A DNA stretch of 15,082 nt, from positions 1 to 15,082 of the forward strand of contig DYHC01000015.1 in NCBI GenBank assembly GCA_020724325.1. Direction: 5' to 3'. The notes beneath the pieces are model-generated. The model was not told where the DNA came from. It saw only the letters and a list, made by a program, of their open reading frames with translations, and searched no databases. A program made the position numbers and the translations under genes. Of this stretch, positions 1 to 7,421 are shown piece after piece. Origin of the DNA: Melioribacter roseus (GTDB lineage: Bacteria; Bacteroidota; Ignavibacteria; Ignavibacteriales; Melioribacteraceae). The first letter of the stretch is position 1, and each line of letters starts with the position of its first letter.

Positions 1-1164
1 CTTGTTTTTTATTTTTGGGACGATTTTGCTAAAAACTTTGAACATATCATCAAAGTATTTATGAACGATGAATGGCATATCTTCTCGCCGGTATTTACCC
101 CTTTTTAATATATTTTTCTTAATGTGTCTTTTTATTTCTTCTATCCAATCATTTGTGTATAGTGGTTTGAAGTTTCTTATTAATCCTTTTGAAACATTGT
201 CACAAACTACCATATCGTCTTTAACTTTTTTTAATTCCAATTGGTTTGATGCAAAATCCAACCAGCCCATTTCAATTTTATAATTTATAACATAATCAAG
301 TCCATTCATATAAGGAGGAGAAGTTATTACCAAATCAAAATTATCAGGATGATTGAACTCCATCGCATTCGCCAAAAATATATTACTTTCTGTATTAATA
401 AACTCGCTGTATTCTTCTTGAATAGTTATTAAATCTTCAATAATCTGGTTTAATTTATGATCCATAAGTACGTAAGGTGCGTGAGAATCAACTCGTTTTG
501 CTTTAGCATAACCAAGACACGGGCTACGTTTCAATTTGCTTACATCAACAAGTATTGATGACAATGCGAGATTAAGTAAGTCGATAATTTTTTTATTTGT
601 TTTATGTGGAAGATTTTGAATAGCACCTTTAATTGATTCTAATTTTCTTAGAACATCCTTTGCGAAGTGCTTATCAGATTTTAAAAAACTTGGGGCTGAA
701 GATGACTTTGAAAAATCTAATCTATTATAAACTTTTTCTAATTCTTTTACTGAAACATCCCACGAATTAAGCTTAGTTTCTGCAATAAATTTCAGTAGTG
801 GATTTAGCTCTGTACCGTATGAAATGTAACCATTCAATTTTGCTTGAACTTGAACAGTTCCGCATCCAGTAAATGGGTCCAAAATTGTCGGATTATTATA
901 ATAGTTTCGATACTGGTCAAATACTGATTGCACAAATGAAGCTGAAAAACCTTGAACATAGGGAGCCCATCTGTGGATTGCTTCATTGACATTGGGACTA
1001 AATTGAATTGGCTGTTTTTTATTAACAATATCTATTCCCAACTCTTTTAAATAAGGCTCAGAGTCGATATCACTATGACCTAATTGTTTAGGAGAATTAA
1101 TGATATTTATTTGTCGTGCAGTGTATTCTTTTGCTGATAAAGGAAATAGATTATCTTGTTGCAT
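1..1164 (-). CDS. site-specific DNA methyltransferase (TSPPY type), partial: 3' end beyond left edge
   Basis: This frame is open from an ATG at 1164-1162 to position 1 without a stop, giving 388 residues; the C-terminus lies outside the window. Two signatures identify an amino-methyltransferase of the N4-cytosine/N6-adenine type: a SAM-binding motif DPFTGCGT at residues 96-103 and the catalytic motif TSPPY at 281-285, preceded by NFDLVI. Such enzymes transfer a methyl group from SAM to the exocyclic amine of cytosine or adenine in DNA. Motif I comes before motif IV, with about 178 residues between, the reverse of the common beta order; the intervening, lysine-rich region (about 130-260) is probably the target-recognition part. 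No restriction endonuclease gene is visible, so whether it is solitary or part of a restriction-modification system depends on sequence to the left. Base specificity cannot be read from sequence alone. It follows porQ on the same strand after about 160 nt. Confidence 0.88.
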   Translation of the reverse strand, partial: MQQDNLFPLSAKEYTARQINIINSPKQLGHSDIDSEPYLKELGIDIVNKKQPIQFSPNVNEAIHRWAPYVQGFSASFVQSVFDQYRNYYNNPTILDPFTGCGTVQVQAKLNGYISYGTELNPLLKFIAETKLNSWDVSVKELEKVYNRLDFSKSSSAPSFLKSDKHFAKDVLRKLESIKGAIQNLPHKTNKKIIDLLNLALSSILVDVSKLKRSPCLGYAKAKRVDSHAPYVLMDHKLNQIIEDLITIQEEYSEFINTESNIFLANAMEFNHPDNFDLVITSPPYMNGLDYVINYKIEMGWLDFASNQLELKKVKDDMVVCDNVSKGLIRNFKPLYTNDWIEEIKRHIKKNILKRGKYRREDMPFIVHKYFDDMFKVFSKIVPKIKNK

Positions 1165-1259
1165 AAATTCGTATAATTTTGACTAAAATATAATCTTTGG
1201 CTCTGTTAAATTCTTGACAATATAGCCATCAGTTAGGCGGATTGGGGTTAAAATTTTTA

Positions 1260-1284
1260 CCGCTCTTAAAAATAATAGAGCCGG
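1260..1284 (-). terminator. weak hairpin, possible terminator of porQ
   Basis: Read on the minus strand, GGCTCT and AGAGCGG arms flank an AT-rich loop just downstream of the porQ stop. The stem is short, with one bulge, and only a weak T run (TTTT after a TAAAAA stretch) follows. It could end porQ transcription before the methyltransferase gene, but the structure is marginal. Confidence 0.25.
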
Positions 1285-1325
1285 CTTAAATTGTTCATTA
1301 TAAATTATTTATACTACATCGCACA

Positions 1326-2249
1326 TTACAAATTAGTAGAGATTCCGAACCTGTGAATTGAACCGATAAAACCAAGGGAAGAGAAAGCATAATCAACCAC
1401 ATAAGAGCTAACATTAAATCCAATTCCTAAACTGACGCCGGCTAATCCTGCTGTTGATCCTATTCTTAATTCCTTTCGTTTTTCAACATCGTAACCGAAT
1501 CTTAAACGGAAGCTAGATCCTAATTTAAATTCGCCGCCGAATGTAACTTGTTTAAAACGATCGAAGAAATTATCTTGCTTCTCATTCAACTTGTTAAACG
1601 ACCAGAAGAACCTGAATGGCAAATTTTCTAACTGCTTTGAAAAACCAAATCTCATATCAAGCGGTAATTCCTCTTTAGTATTAATGTAAGAAGTGAGCTG
1701 CCCGCCTAAATTCAAAATTGAGAATCCAAAATTCCATCTAGAATCCGGAATTTCATAATGAAGACCTAAGTCCACGCCTAAAGCTGTTGACGAATAATTT
1801 TCGATACCAGAATAAATAAATTTAACATTGGCGCCGTAATAAAAATTTTCGTCTAAACTGTTGCCATAACCCAAAATAAAAGCAACATCGCCCGCTCCAA
1901 AATTTCCGTATTTAGTTCCGCTGGCATCGGCTTTTGTAAACTCCCCGTAATTAATGTATTTAACTGCAGCACTGAATCTTCCAAGATTTTCAAACTTTTT
2001 TGAATAGACTAAAGATGCAGAATTTATATCCATTAAGTGTTTTAAAAAAGAAAAAGAGATGGGGGAATTATTTAGAAAATTTATTCCGGCTGGATTATAA
2101 AAAACAACATTGGGATCATCATTATTTGAAACAAAACTGCCGGCTACAGCAGCAGCTCGCGGACTTGTATCAAGATTTAGGAATTTAAAAGTGCTCTGGG
2201 CAAATAGAGCCGGGGCTAATAACAAAATAATAAACCATAATTTTTTCAT
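1326..2249 (-). CDS. porQ: type IX secretion system outer-membrane protein PorQ
   Basis: This 307-residue protein has an N-terminal signal peptide (about residues 1-18, MKKLWF followed by a leucine-rich core ending in LFAQ), then a beta-rich sequence typical of an outer-membrane barrel. The start of the mature part, KFLNLDTSPRAAAVAG followed by the PNVVFYNPAG block, and the later YINYGEF and GAGDVAF segments match the PorQ group of the PorV/PorQ family. Members sit in the outer membrane and take part in type IX secretion, the export route for proteins with a C-terminal sorting domain. Length is close to known PorQ proteins (about 300-340). It is transcribed divergently from htpX. A protease further along this window (7418-9046) ends in a T9SS-like tail, which fits a T9SS-bearing organism. 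A generic PorV-family protein is the alternative. Confidence 0.85.
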   Translation of the reverse strand: MKKLWFIILLLAPALFAQSTFKFLNLDTSPRAAAVAGSFVSNNDDPNVVFYNPAGINFLNNSPISFSFLKHLMDINSASLVYSKKFENLGRFSAAVKYINYGEFTKADASGTKYGNFGAGDVAFILGYGNSLDENFYYGANVKFIYSGIENYSSTALGVDLGLHYEIPDSRWNFGFSILNLGGQLTSYINTKEELPLDMRFGFSKQLENLPFRFFWSFNKLNEKQDNFFDRFKQVTFGGEFKLGSSFRLRFGYDVEKRKELRIGSTAGLAGVSLGIGFNVSSYVVDYAFSSLGFIGSIHRFGISTNL

Positions 2250-2287
2250 AATTCTTCCAAATTGACGTTCGATTTTAAAGATTATTG

Positions 2288-2315
2288 ATTATAAAGGCAA
2301 GGTAGTCTTTGATAA
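2288..2315 (-). promoter_or_regulatory. candidate porQ promoter
   Basis: On the minus strand a perfect TATAAT (2293-2288) lies 16 nt downstream of TTATCA (2315-2310, four of six matches to TTGACA), about 40 nt before the porQ ATG. GGAAG lies just upstream of the ATG as a possible ribosome site. Inferred from consensus match only. Confidence 0.42.
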
Positions 2316-2430
2316 CTTAAAAATAGTTTATCGATTCAACCATCTTATTAAAGGAACATTTCGCAATAAGAATCTGTTAGAATTAGCAAACTTTAGATAA
2401 ATTTCGATTAGAAAAAAATAGGGAGTAAAA

Positions 2431-3285
2431 ATGAACGGATTTAAAACCGTAATATTAATGACTGCAATGATGGTTCTCTTTCTGCTGGTAGGCAATATAC
2501 TTGGAGGACAGCAAGGAATGATGCTGGCGTTTATCTTTTCACTTGCAATTAATTTTGGCGCCTACTGGTTTTCAGATAAAATTGTGTTATCAATGTATCG
2601 AGCACATCAAGTAACTAGGAAAGAAGAGCCGCAATTATATGATATAGTTGAAAGACTTGCTTCGAAAGCTGAGCTGCCTATGCCTAAAGTTTACGTAATG
2701 GAAAACCCAACTCCTAATGCATTTGCAACAGGACGTAACCCTCAAAACGGTGCTGTTGCTGTTACAACCGGAATAATGAAAATCCTTAATAAGGAAGAGC
2801 TGGAAGGCGTAATAGCCCATGAGTTAGCCCATATAAAAAACCGCGATATACTTGTTAGTACAATTGCGGCTACTCTTGTTGGAACAATTACATTTATAGC
2901 AAGAATGGCAGGTTACGCTGCAATGTTTGGAGGAAGCAGCCGGGATAGTGATAGAGGCGGAAATATATTTTACGAGCTGGCTCTTTTAATTATTGCACCT
3001 ATAGCAGCCGTAATTATTCAACTTGCAATTTCCCGCTCACGCGAATATATGGCAGACGAAGGAGGGGCTCAAATTTCTGGTAAGCCAATGGGATTGGCAA
3101 GCGCATTAAATAAACTAAATCAGGCAAACAAAATGCTTCCGATGGCACATGCCGGCGCATCTTCGGCTCATATGTTTATTGTTAATCCGCTTAGCGGCAG
3201 ATCGCTAATGAAATTGTTTTCTACTCATCCGCCTATTGAAGAACGTATTGAAAGATTGAAAGAACTTGCCGCCGGAAGAAGATAG
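2431..3285 (+). CDS. htpX: membrane zinc metalloprotease HtpX
   Basis: HtpX (peptidase family M48B) is an inner-membrane protease that degrades misfolded or damaged membrane proteins. The 284-residue length is typical. Two N-terminal hydrophobic segments (about 7-25 and 30-48) precede the catalytic domain. The zinc motif HELAH spans residues 130-134, with the glutamate of SRSREYMAD (E205) as the expected third ligand. Two further hydrophobic stretches (about 143-165 and 181-200) lie between the two motifs, as in the family. The C-terminal FSTHPPIEERIERL block is also characteristic. The ATG start is supported by GGGAG placed five bases upstream. The gene is divergent from porQ and is closed by a strong terminator, so it is probably monocistronic. 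No key residue is missing. Confidence 0.96.
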   Translation: MNGFKTVILMTAMMVLFLLVGNILGGQQGMMLAFIFSLAINFGAYWFSDKIVLSMYRAHQVTRKEEPQLYDIVERLASKAELPMPKVYVMENPTPNAFATGRNPQNGAVAVTTGIMKILNKEELEGVIAHELAHIKNRDILVSTIAATLVGTITFIARMAGYAAMFGGSSRDSDRGGNIFYELALLIIAPIAAVIIQLAISRSREYMADEGGAQISGKPMGLASALNKLNQANKMLPMAHAGASSAHMFIVNPLSGRSLMKLFSTHPPIEERIERLKELAAGRR

Positions 3286-3317
3286 AGTCTTAAGATTTTT
3301 CTTAATCAACATCAATC

Positions 3318-3354
3318 AGCGAACGATTCCTTGGAGTCTTCGCTGTTTTGTTTT
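3318..3354 (+). terminator. rho-independent terminator of htpX
   Basis: AGCGAA (3318-3323) pairs with TTCGCT (3339-3344). Inside, GATTC pairs with GAGTC (one G-T pair, one bulged C), and GTTTTGTTTT follows directly. It is about 30 nt after the htpX stop and separates htpX from the downstream gene run. Confidence 0.8.
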
Positions 3355-3369
3355 ATGACGAAACTTTGT

Positions 3370-3396
3370 TTGATATTACACCATTGTTTCTATAAT
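3370..3396 (+). promoter_or_regulatory. candidate promoter for the 3428-14314 gene run
   Basis: TTGATA (3370-3375) and a perfect TATAAT (3391-3396) are separated by 15 nt (16 nt if TTTGAT is taken as the -35). The pair lies just after the htpX terminator and about 30 nt before the next start codon. Position and consensus support it; the spacer is slightly short. Confidence 0.45.
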
Positions 3397-3427
3397 TTGA
3401 AATATCATTTATAGACGTTAAACGCAT

Positions 3428-4021
3428 TTGAAAAGAATATTATTCCTTATCCATACGCTTTTGGTTTTACAATCTGTTCAATTAGCCCAGACTAGAACCA
3501 ACCTCGAAATTGTAAATGACCTAATCGAAAAATCGGTATCGAATATTGATCCGAACATCATTAATAAAAACATTTCGTTTAATTTTATTTACAATTCATC
3601 GGATTCATTCAATTTTCTTAAAGCGAGAGTAATCGATTCATATATCAAAAAAGGGATTTCTATAAACGCAAATAATTCCGTTGAAAGCAGACTTGAACAT
3701 TCGATAAACAACATATCAATTGCGTATTCAAATCCTTATAAGGATGGCTTCTTCGGAAGGATAATGATAGAGAGAAATATTAAAGTTGATGCAACACTAA
3801 TAATCTTGGACAGATCTGTAATTAAAACAGTTGACCTAAATAATTCTTACAAAGACACAATAGAAGTGGAAAATATTAGTCGCCTTGAAAATCCTTCAAT
3901 ACCTTTTACACAATCAACCGTTCCGGAACTGCCTCTTTTTTCAAACCTTTTGGAACCAATTATTGTTGTAGGGACTTTAATCGTAACAATTATTTTGTTT
4001 TTTACAATTAGAAGTAAATAA
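3428..4021 (+). CDS. unknown exported protein with C-terminal membrane anchor
   Basis: I do not recognise this 197-residue protein. It starts with TTG; the start is chosen because a classic signal peptide begins there (MKRILFLIHTLLVLQ, likely cleaved after QLAQ near residue 20). About 150 residues follow, rich in Asn, Ile and Ser, with no motif I know. Near the C-terminus is one clear hydrophobic segment (about residues 173-193) ending in RSK, which suggests a periplasmic domain held in the inner membrane by a C-terminal anchor. It is the first gene of the long plus-strand run and lies about 85 nt before bamD. There is no Shine-Dalgarno sequence. Its place ahead of bamD hints at an envelope role, but this is context only. 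Confidence 0.75.
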   Translation: MKRILFLIHTLLVLQSVQLAQTRTNLEIVNDLIEKSVSNIDPNIINKNISFNFIYNSSDSFNFLKARVIDSYIKKGISINANNSVESRLEHSINNISIAYSNPYKDGFFGRIMIERNIKVDATLIILDRSVIKTVDLNNSYKDTIEVENISRLENPSIPFTQSTVPELPLFSNLLEPIIVVGTLIVTIILFFTIRSK

Positions 4022-4106
4022 CCGTGTAAAAATCCGGTAAAAAGTATATTTCGCAGCAAATCAATTTTAATTATTTTTGCACTGCTTTATTTTAATGGAG
4101 ATTTTT

Positions 4107-4859
4107 TTGAATAAGTACATCACAATAATTACGGTCCCTTTTTTAATCCTTTTCTATTCTGCATGTTCATCCAGTGTAGATACGTCACAATTAACGCCGG
4201 AAGAATACTTTAATTATGTACTGCAGTTATACAACAATGAAGATTATGAACAGGCAATAATTGAATTTCAGAATATTATTCTGCAGTATCCGGCTAGTAC
4301 AGTTAGCGATGATTCACAATATTATCTGGGTATGACATATTTTAAGCGCGATCAATTTCTGCTTGCCGCTTACGAATTCAGCAAGTTAATACGCAATACA
4401 CCGGCAAGTCCGTTTGTTCCAGAATCCCAGTTTATGCTGGCGGAATCGTATTATCAATTATCACCACCTTTTCCGTTAGAGCAATCATATACAAAAAAGG
4501 CAATAGAAGAATTTCAGGCATTCATTGATTTCTTTCCTTCAAATGCAAAAGTAGAAGAAGCAGAAAAAAAAATTAGAGAATTAAATGACAAGCTTGCTGA
4601 AAAAGAGTACAACAGTGCTCTTATATATCAGAAAATGGAATACGAATATGCAGCGATGAAATATTATACATTTGTAGCCGAATCTTACCACGATACCAAA
4701 TTTGCTCCGCTTGCTCTTTATAATAAAATAAAAATTGAATTGAAAAAAGGATTGAACAACGAAGCACTTGCTGATATAAGTATATTTCTAAGCCGGTATC
4801 CGAACGACCCGAACGCAAAAGAATTACAAGAAATTGAATCGAGACTAAATACAAAATGA
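4107..4859 (+). CDS. bamD: outer-membrane assembly lipoprotein BamD
   Basis: BamD is the essential TPR-type lipoprotein of the BAM complex, which folds beta-barrel proteins into the outer membrane from the periplasmic side. The protein is about 250 residues, as usual. It has a lipoprotein signal peptide (KYITIITVPFLILFYSAC; the Cys near residue 20 would be lipidated), then TPR-like helical repeats beginning TPEEYFNYVLQLYNNEDYEQ and including FQNIILQYPAS, SQYYLGMTYFKRDQF and EFQAFIDFFPSN. TTG at 4107 is preferred as start because GGAG (4097-4100) lies six bases upstream and it yields a compact signal peptide; ATG at 4095 (four residues longer) is the alternative. The 3' end overlaps the next start by four bases (ATGA), so translation is probably coupled. 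Lgt, which would lipidate it, is encoded further along the same run. Confidence 0.88.
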   Translation: MNKYITIITVPFLILFYSACSSSVDTSQLTPEEYFNYVLQLYNNEDYEQAIIEFQNIILQYPASTVSDDSQYYLGMTYFKRDQFLLAAYEFSKLIRNTPASPFVPESQFMLAESYYQLSPPFPLEQSYTKKAIEEFQAFIDFFPSNAKVEEAEKKIRELNDKLAEKEYNSALIYQKMEYEYAAMKYYTFVAESYHDTKFAPLALYNKIKIELKKGLNNEALADISIFLSRYPNDPNAKELQEIESRLNTK

Positions 4860-5347
4860 ATAATTCAGCGAAAAGAAAAAGCAAGTTTGTAAGTGAATCT
4901 GTAGTAACTATGACGGAACTTGTTCTGCCTAATCATACCAATCAGCTTGGTAATTTGCTGGGCGGACAATTGATGCACTGGATAGATATTTGTGCGGCGC
5001 TTGCCTCTTCAAAACATTCTCAGAAAGTATGCGTAACTGCCTCTGTGGACAGAATTGATTTTCATCATCCCATCAAACTTGGTAATGTAGTAGCTTTGGT
5101 TGCATCTGTTAACAGAGCATTTAAAACTTCTATGGAGGTCGGTGTAAAAGTTTATACTGAATCCCACATAGAAGGGACAAGAATTCATTCTAATACAGCA
5201 TATTTAACTTTTGTTAGTGTTGATGAAAATGGCAAACCAGTTGAAACATTCGAAATTATACCCGAGACCGAGGATGAAAAACGCAGATTTGATGAAGCTC
5301 TCAAAAGAAGAAAAGCCCGTCTGGAAAATAGATCTAATTATTATTAA
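4856..5347 (+). CDS. acyl-CoA thioesterase, hotdog fold (YciA/BACH-like)
   Basis: This 163-residue cytoplasmic hotdog-fold protein hydrolyses acyl-CoA to free fatty acid and CoA. The family signature is plain: PNHTNQLGNLLGGQLMHWID at about residues 25-44, followed by VTASVDRIDFHHPIKLGNVV. The Asp of the WID triplet (residue 44) sits at the position of the catalytic Asp in YciA-like enzymes, and the Asn residues before the GNLLGG block match the conserved Asn region. The C-terminal tail is highly charged (KRRFDEALKRRKARLENR). It overlaps bamD by four bases upstream. Downstream, its last 56 nt very likely overlap the start of the propeller gene. It has no obvious functional link to its envelope neighbours other than lipid turnover. 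Chain-length preference cannot be judged. Confidence 0.9.
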   Translation: MNNSAKRKSKFVSESVVTMTELVLPNHTNQLGNLLGGQLMHWIDICAALASSKHSQKVCVTASVDRIDFHHPIKLGNVVALVASVNRAFKTSMEVGVKVYTESHIEGTRIHSNTAYLTFVSVDENGKPVETFEIIPETEDEKRRFDEALKRRKARLENRSNYY

Positions 5348-7421
5348 TTCTATTCTAATCCTATCTTTTTTTTCTTCATCATTAATTTATTCTCAAATTC
5401 CTATTAATGGATTTTGTTCATTCAAAGAATTCCGGGTTAACGCGGGACAGATTAGATTTCTGCCCGTTGATTTCAATAGCGACGGCTGGCGCGATCTAAT
5501 TATCTTTAACGGCAGAGACAGAAGTTATTCTTCACAATTGTGGGATAAAAATAAATTCACATCACCTGCTGCTAAATACTTATCAACCTCAGTTTATGGT
5601 TTTCATTTAGTTGGCTCCAATGATTCGCGCAGAAAAAGATATGCGTTTATTTCGCGCAAAGACAGAGAGGCGGGTTTCCTTACATTCAATAAATCCGGGA
5701 ACATCTCTATCCAATCAAGAATTAAATTCGATTCTTATCCTTCGAGCATTGATGCTGCCGATGTAAAACGAAACGGTAAAGCCGAAATTCTTATTTCCGG
5801 TGTCAGTTTTAAGGGCTTATCAATAATCTCTGAAGATAAAAATAAACTGAAAGAAATAATTATTGATCCTAACAACCTCTATTCTTCATCACTTTTTTTT
5901 GATTTAGACTACGATGGTTACATGGATATTATTGCAATTGATATGCTGAAAAATTCAGCGGTTCTGTTTTATAATGATAGAGCAGGAAATTTTAGGCGGG
6001 CAAGATCCTTAAGCTTAAGTAGTGAACTAAAAGAATTTTATGTTGCAGATTTTACAAACAACGGTTACGATGATTTAATATTTACAAATGAAACCGGTTT
6101 CGAAGTTTTTCAGGGTGATTCGGTTTCGTCTTTCAAAAAGAAAATTTCTTTGAAAACACCCGAGAATCCGGATAAATATGTTGTTATGGATTTTAATGGA
6201 GATGGTTTTAATGACGTTGCTTACATAAATCTGCAATCCGGCAATCTTTACATCTCATTTGCAAGAAGTGTTAATGATTTTTATCATCCTATCATTTATT
6301 TCCAGCGCAAAGGAATTGTTGATATAAGTGCTTATGTAGATAGAAGCGGCAGAAAATTAGCTCTGCTCGATTCTAACGGTAAAATCTATTTTGTAGAAAA
6401 AGTTACCTCAGCAGAAAACCTTGCTATTCCACTGGCAATTAAACCGGATGTTGTTGGCAGCTTCTCAGATTCAAACACCAGAATGAAAGGATTATTTTTT
6501 ATTGACAACGAAAATTTTAGAATAAACTTTTTGTTGTCCGGAAAGAACGTTTTCGATTTTTACTTCACACAGCAATTATCAAAAAACTATTCAAGTGTAG
6601 TTGTAGATGAAGTCAGTAAAGATCAGAGAAATTTTTATTTTTATTCGAAAGGTGATAAAGTAATTGAAATAATAAGAGCCAACTTTGCGCGCCCGCAATT
6701 TTCCAGAAAAGTTTTGTATGCAAACGGACAAATTTACGATCTGAAGATTACAAGCGATCGCCTTAAGGATATGCAAACAATATATGTATTATCTGAGAAC
6801 GGAGGAAAACTATTCATAGAATCGTTCGATTTTAGGGATTTTAGGTACGTTAACTCCGGCTACGCCGAAATTGCCACGGATGTTGAGCTGGCATCCCTAA
6901 CTTTCGGCTTATACAAGGAGATATTTTTTATAAAAAAGAGCGGAGAAGATTTCTTGTTAAAAAAATCGATCTTTAACAGAAAAGTTCAAAGCGAAGAAAT
7001 CATTGTAAAAAAATCTGCCTCAGGTAAAGGAAATGTTTATTCAGACATTGCAAGTTTTGAAGACGGGGCAATAAATGAAAACACCACTGCTGCATGGTTT
7101 TACGATAAAAACAATACTGATATTCTATTTTATATTAAAAGCAGACCGGGCGGAATAACACTAAAAGACTTTTACCCTGCTATTGGTTCAATGAAATACC
7201 TTGATGGCGAAAACGAAAACTCCATTTTTTTATACGACCGTTCAAAAGGCAAATTAAAGCGGATTGACATAACTAATTTTGGCAGAAATATAGTTGTAAA
7301 GGATCTTTTTGAATCAAAGAACATCAATAACTATATTGTCGATAGATTAAACAGCAAAAAGGAATTTCTAATATATACCGATAACTCCGACAATCTATTA
7401 AAAATGAAACACGTTAAATGA
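5292..7421 (+). CDS. exported FG-GAP/VCBS-repeat beta-propeller protein
   Basis: Starting at the ATG at 5292, the protein is 709 residues. Its signal peptide has an n-region with lysines (MKLSKEEKPVWK) and a core of about IIINSILILSFFSSSLIYS, so it is exported. At least four FG-GAP/VCBS-type motifs with calcium-binding-loop character are seen: DFNSDGWRD (about 60), DLDYDGYMD (204), DFTNNGYDD (253) and DFNGDGFND (300). These suggest a seven-bladed propeller in the N-terminal half; the C-terminal half is beta-rich but unrecognised. No T9SS sorting tail is seen at the C-terminus, so it may stay in the periplasm or be exported otherwise. The frame remains open further upstream, with ATGs at 5274 and 5211, but those starts would bury the signal peptide. 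The start overlaps the thioesterase gene by 56 nt, and the stop overlaps the protease start by four bases (ATGA). Confidence 0.8.
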   Translation: MKLSKEEKPVWKIDLIIINSILILSFFSSSLIYSQIPINGFCSFKEFRVNAGQIRFLPVDFNSDGWRDLIIFNGRDRSYSSQLWDKNKFTSPAAKYLSTSVYGFHLVGSNDSRRKRYAFISRKDREAGFLTFNKSGNISIQSRIKFDSYPSSIDAADVKRNGKAEILISGVSFKGLSIISEDKNKLKEIIIDPNNLYSSSLFFDLDYDGYMDIIAIDMLKNSAVLFYNDRAGNFRRARSLSLSSELKEFYVADFTNNGYDDLIFTNETGFEVFQGDSVSSFKKKISLKTPENPDKYVVMDFNGDGFNDVAYINLQSGNLYISFARSVNDFYHPIIYFQRKGIVDISAYVDRSGRKLALLDSNGKIYFVEKVTSAENLAIPLAIKPDVVGSFSDSNTRMKGLFFIDNENFRINFLLSGKNVFDFYFTQQLSKNYSSVVVDEVSKDQRNFYFYSKGDKVIEIIRANFARPQFSRKVLYANGQIYDLKITSDRLKDMQTIYVLSENGGKLFIESFDFRDFRYVNSGYAEIATDVELASLTFGLYKEIFFIKKSGEDFLLKKSIFNRKVQSEEIIVKKSASGKGNVYSDIASFEDGAINENTTAAWFYDKNNTDILFYIKSRPGGITLKDFYPAIGSMKYLDGENENSIFLYDRSKGKLKRIDITNFGRNIVVKDLFESKNINNYIVDRLNSKKEFLIYTDNSDNLLKMKHVK

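Noticed and set aside
68..283. 71-codon plus-strand frame with a hydrophobic N-terminus
   Set aside because: It lies opposite the methyltransferase gene, whose frame is open across the region with conserved motifs; it is an antisense shadow.
834..1028. 64-codon minus-strand frame
   Set aside because: It overlaps the methyltransferase on the same strand in another frame and has no family resemblance.
1275..2215. Shared ATAGAGCCGG at about 1275 and 2205 as a repeat
   Set aside because: It is only about 11 bases, one copy lies within the porQ signal-peptide codons, and there is no further similarity; chance is sufficient.
2341..2430. Promoter for htpX
   Set aside because: TAGAAT at 2378-2383 resembles a -10 box but has no acceptable -35; not specific enough to annotate.
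4077..4106. TTG 4077 and ATG 4095 as BamD starts
   Set aside because: TTG 4107 has GGAG at six bases and gives a compact lipoprotein signal; ATG 4095 remains a fair alternative.
5211..5291. Upstream ATGs (5211, 5274) for the propeller protein
   Set aside because: They would place long polar extensions before the signal peptide; 5292 gives the shortest plausible signal. 5274 cannot be fully excluded.
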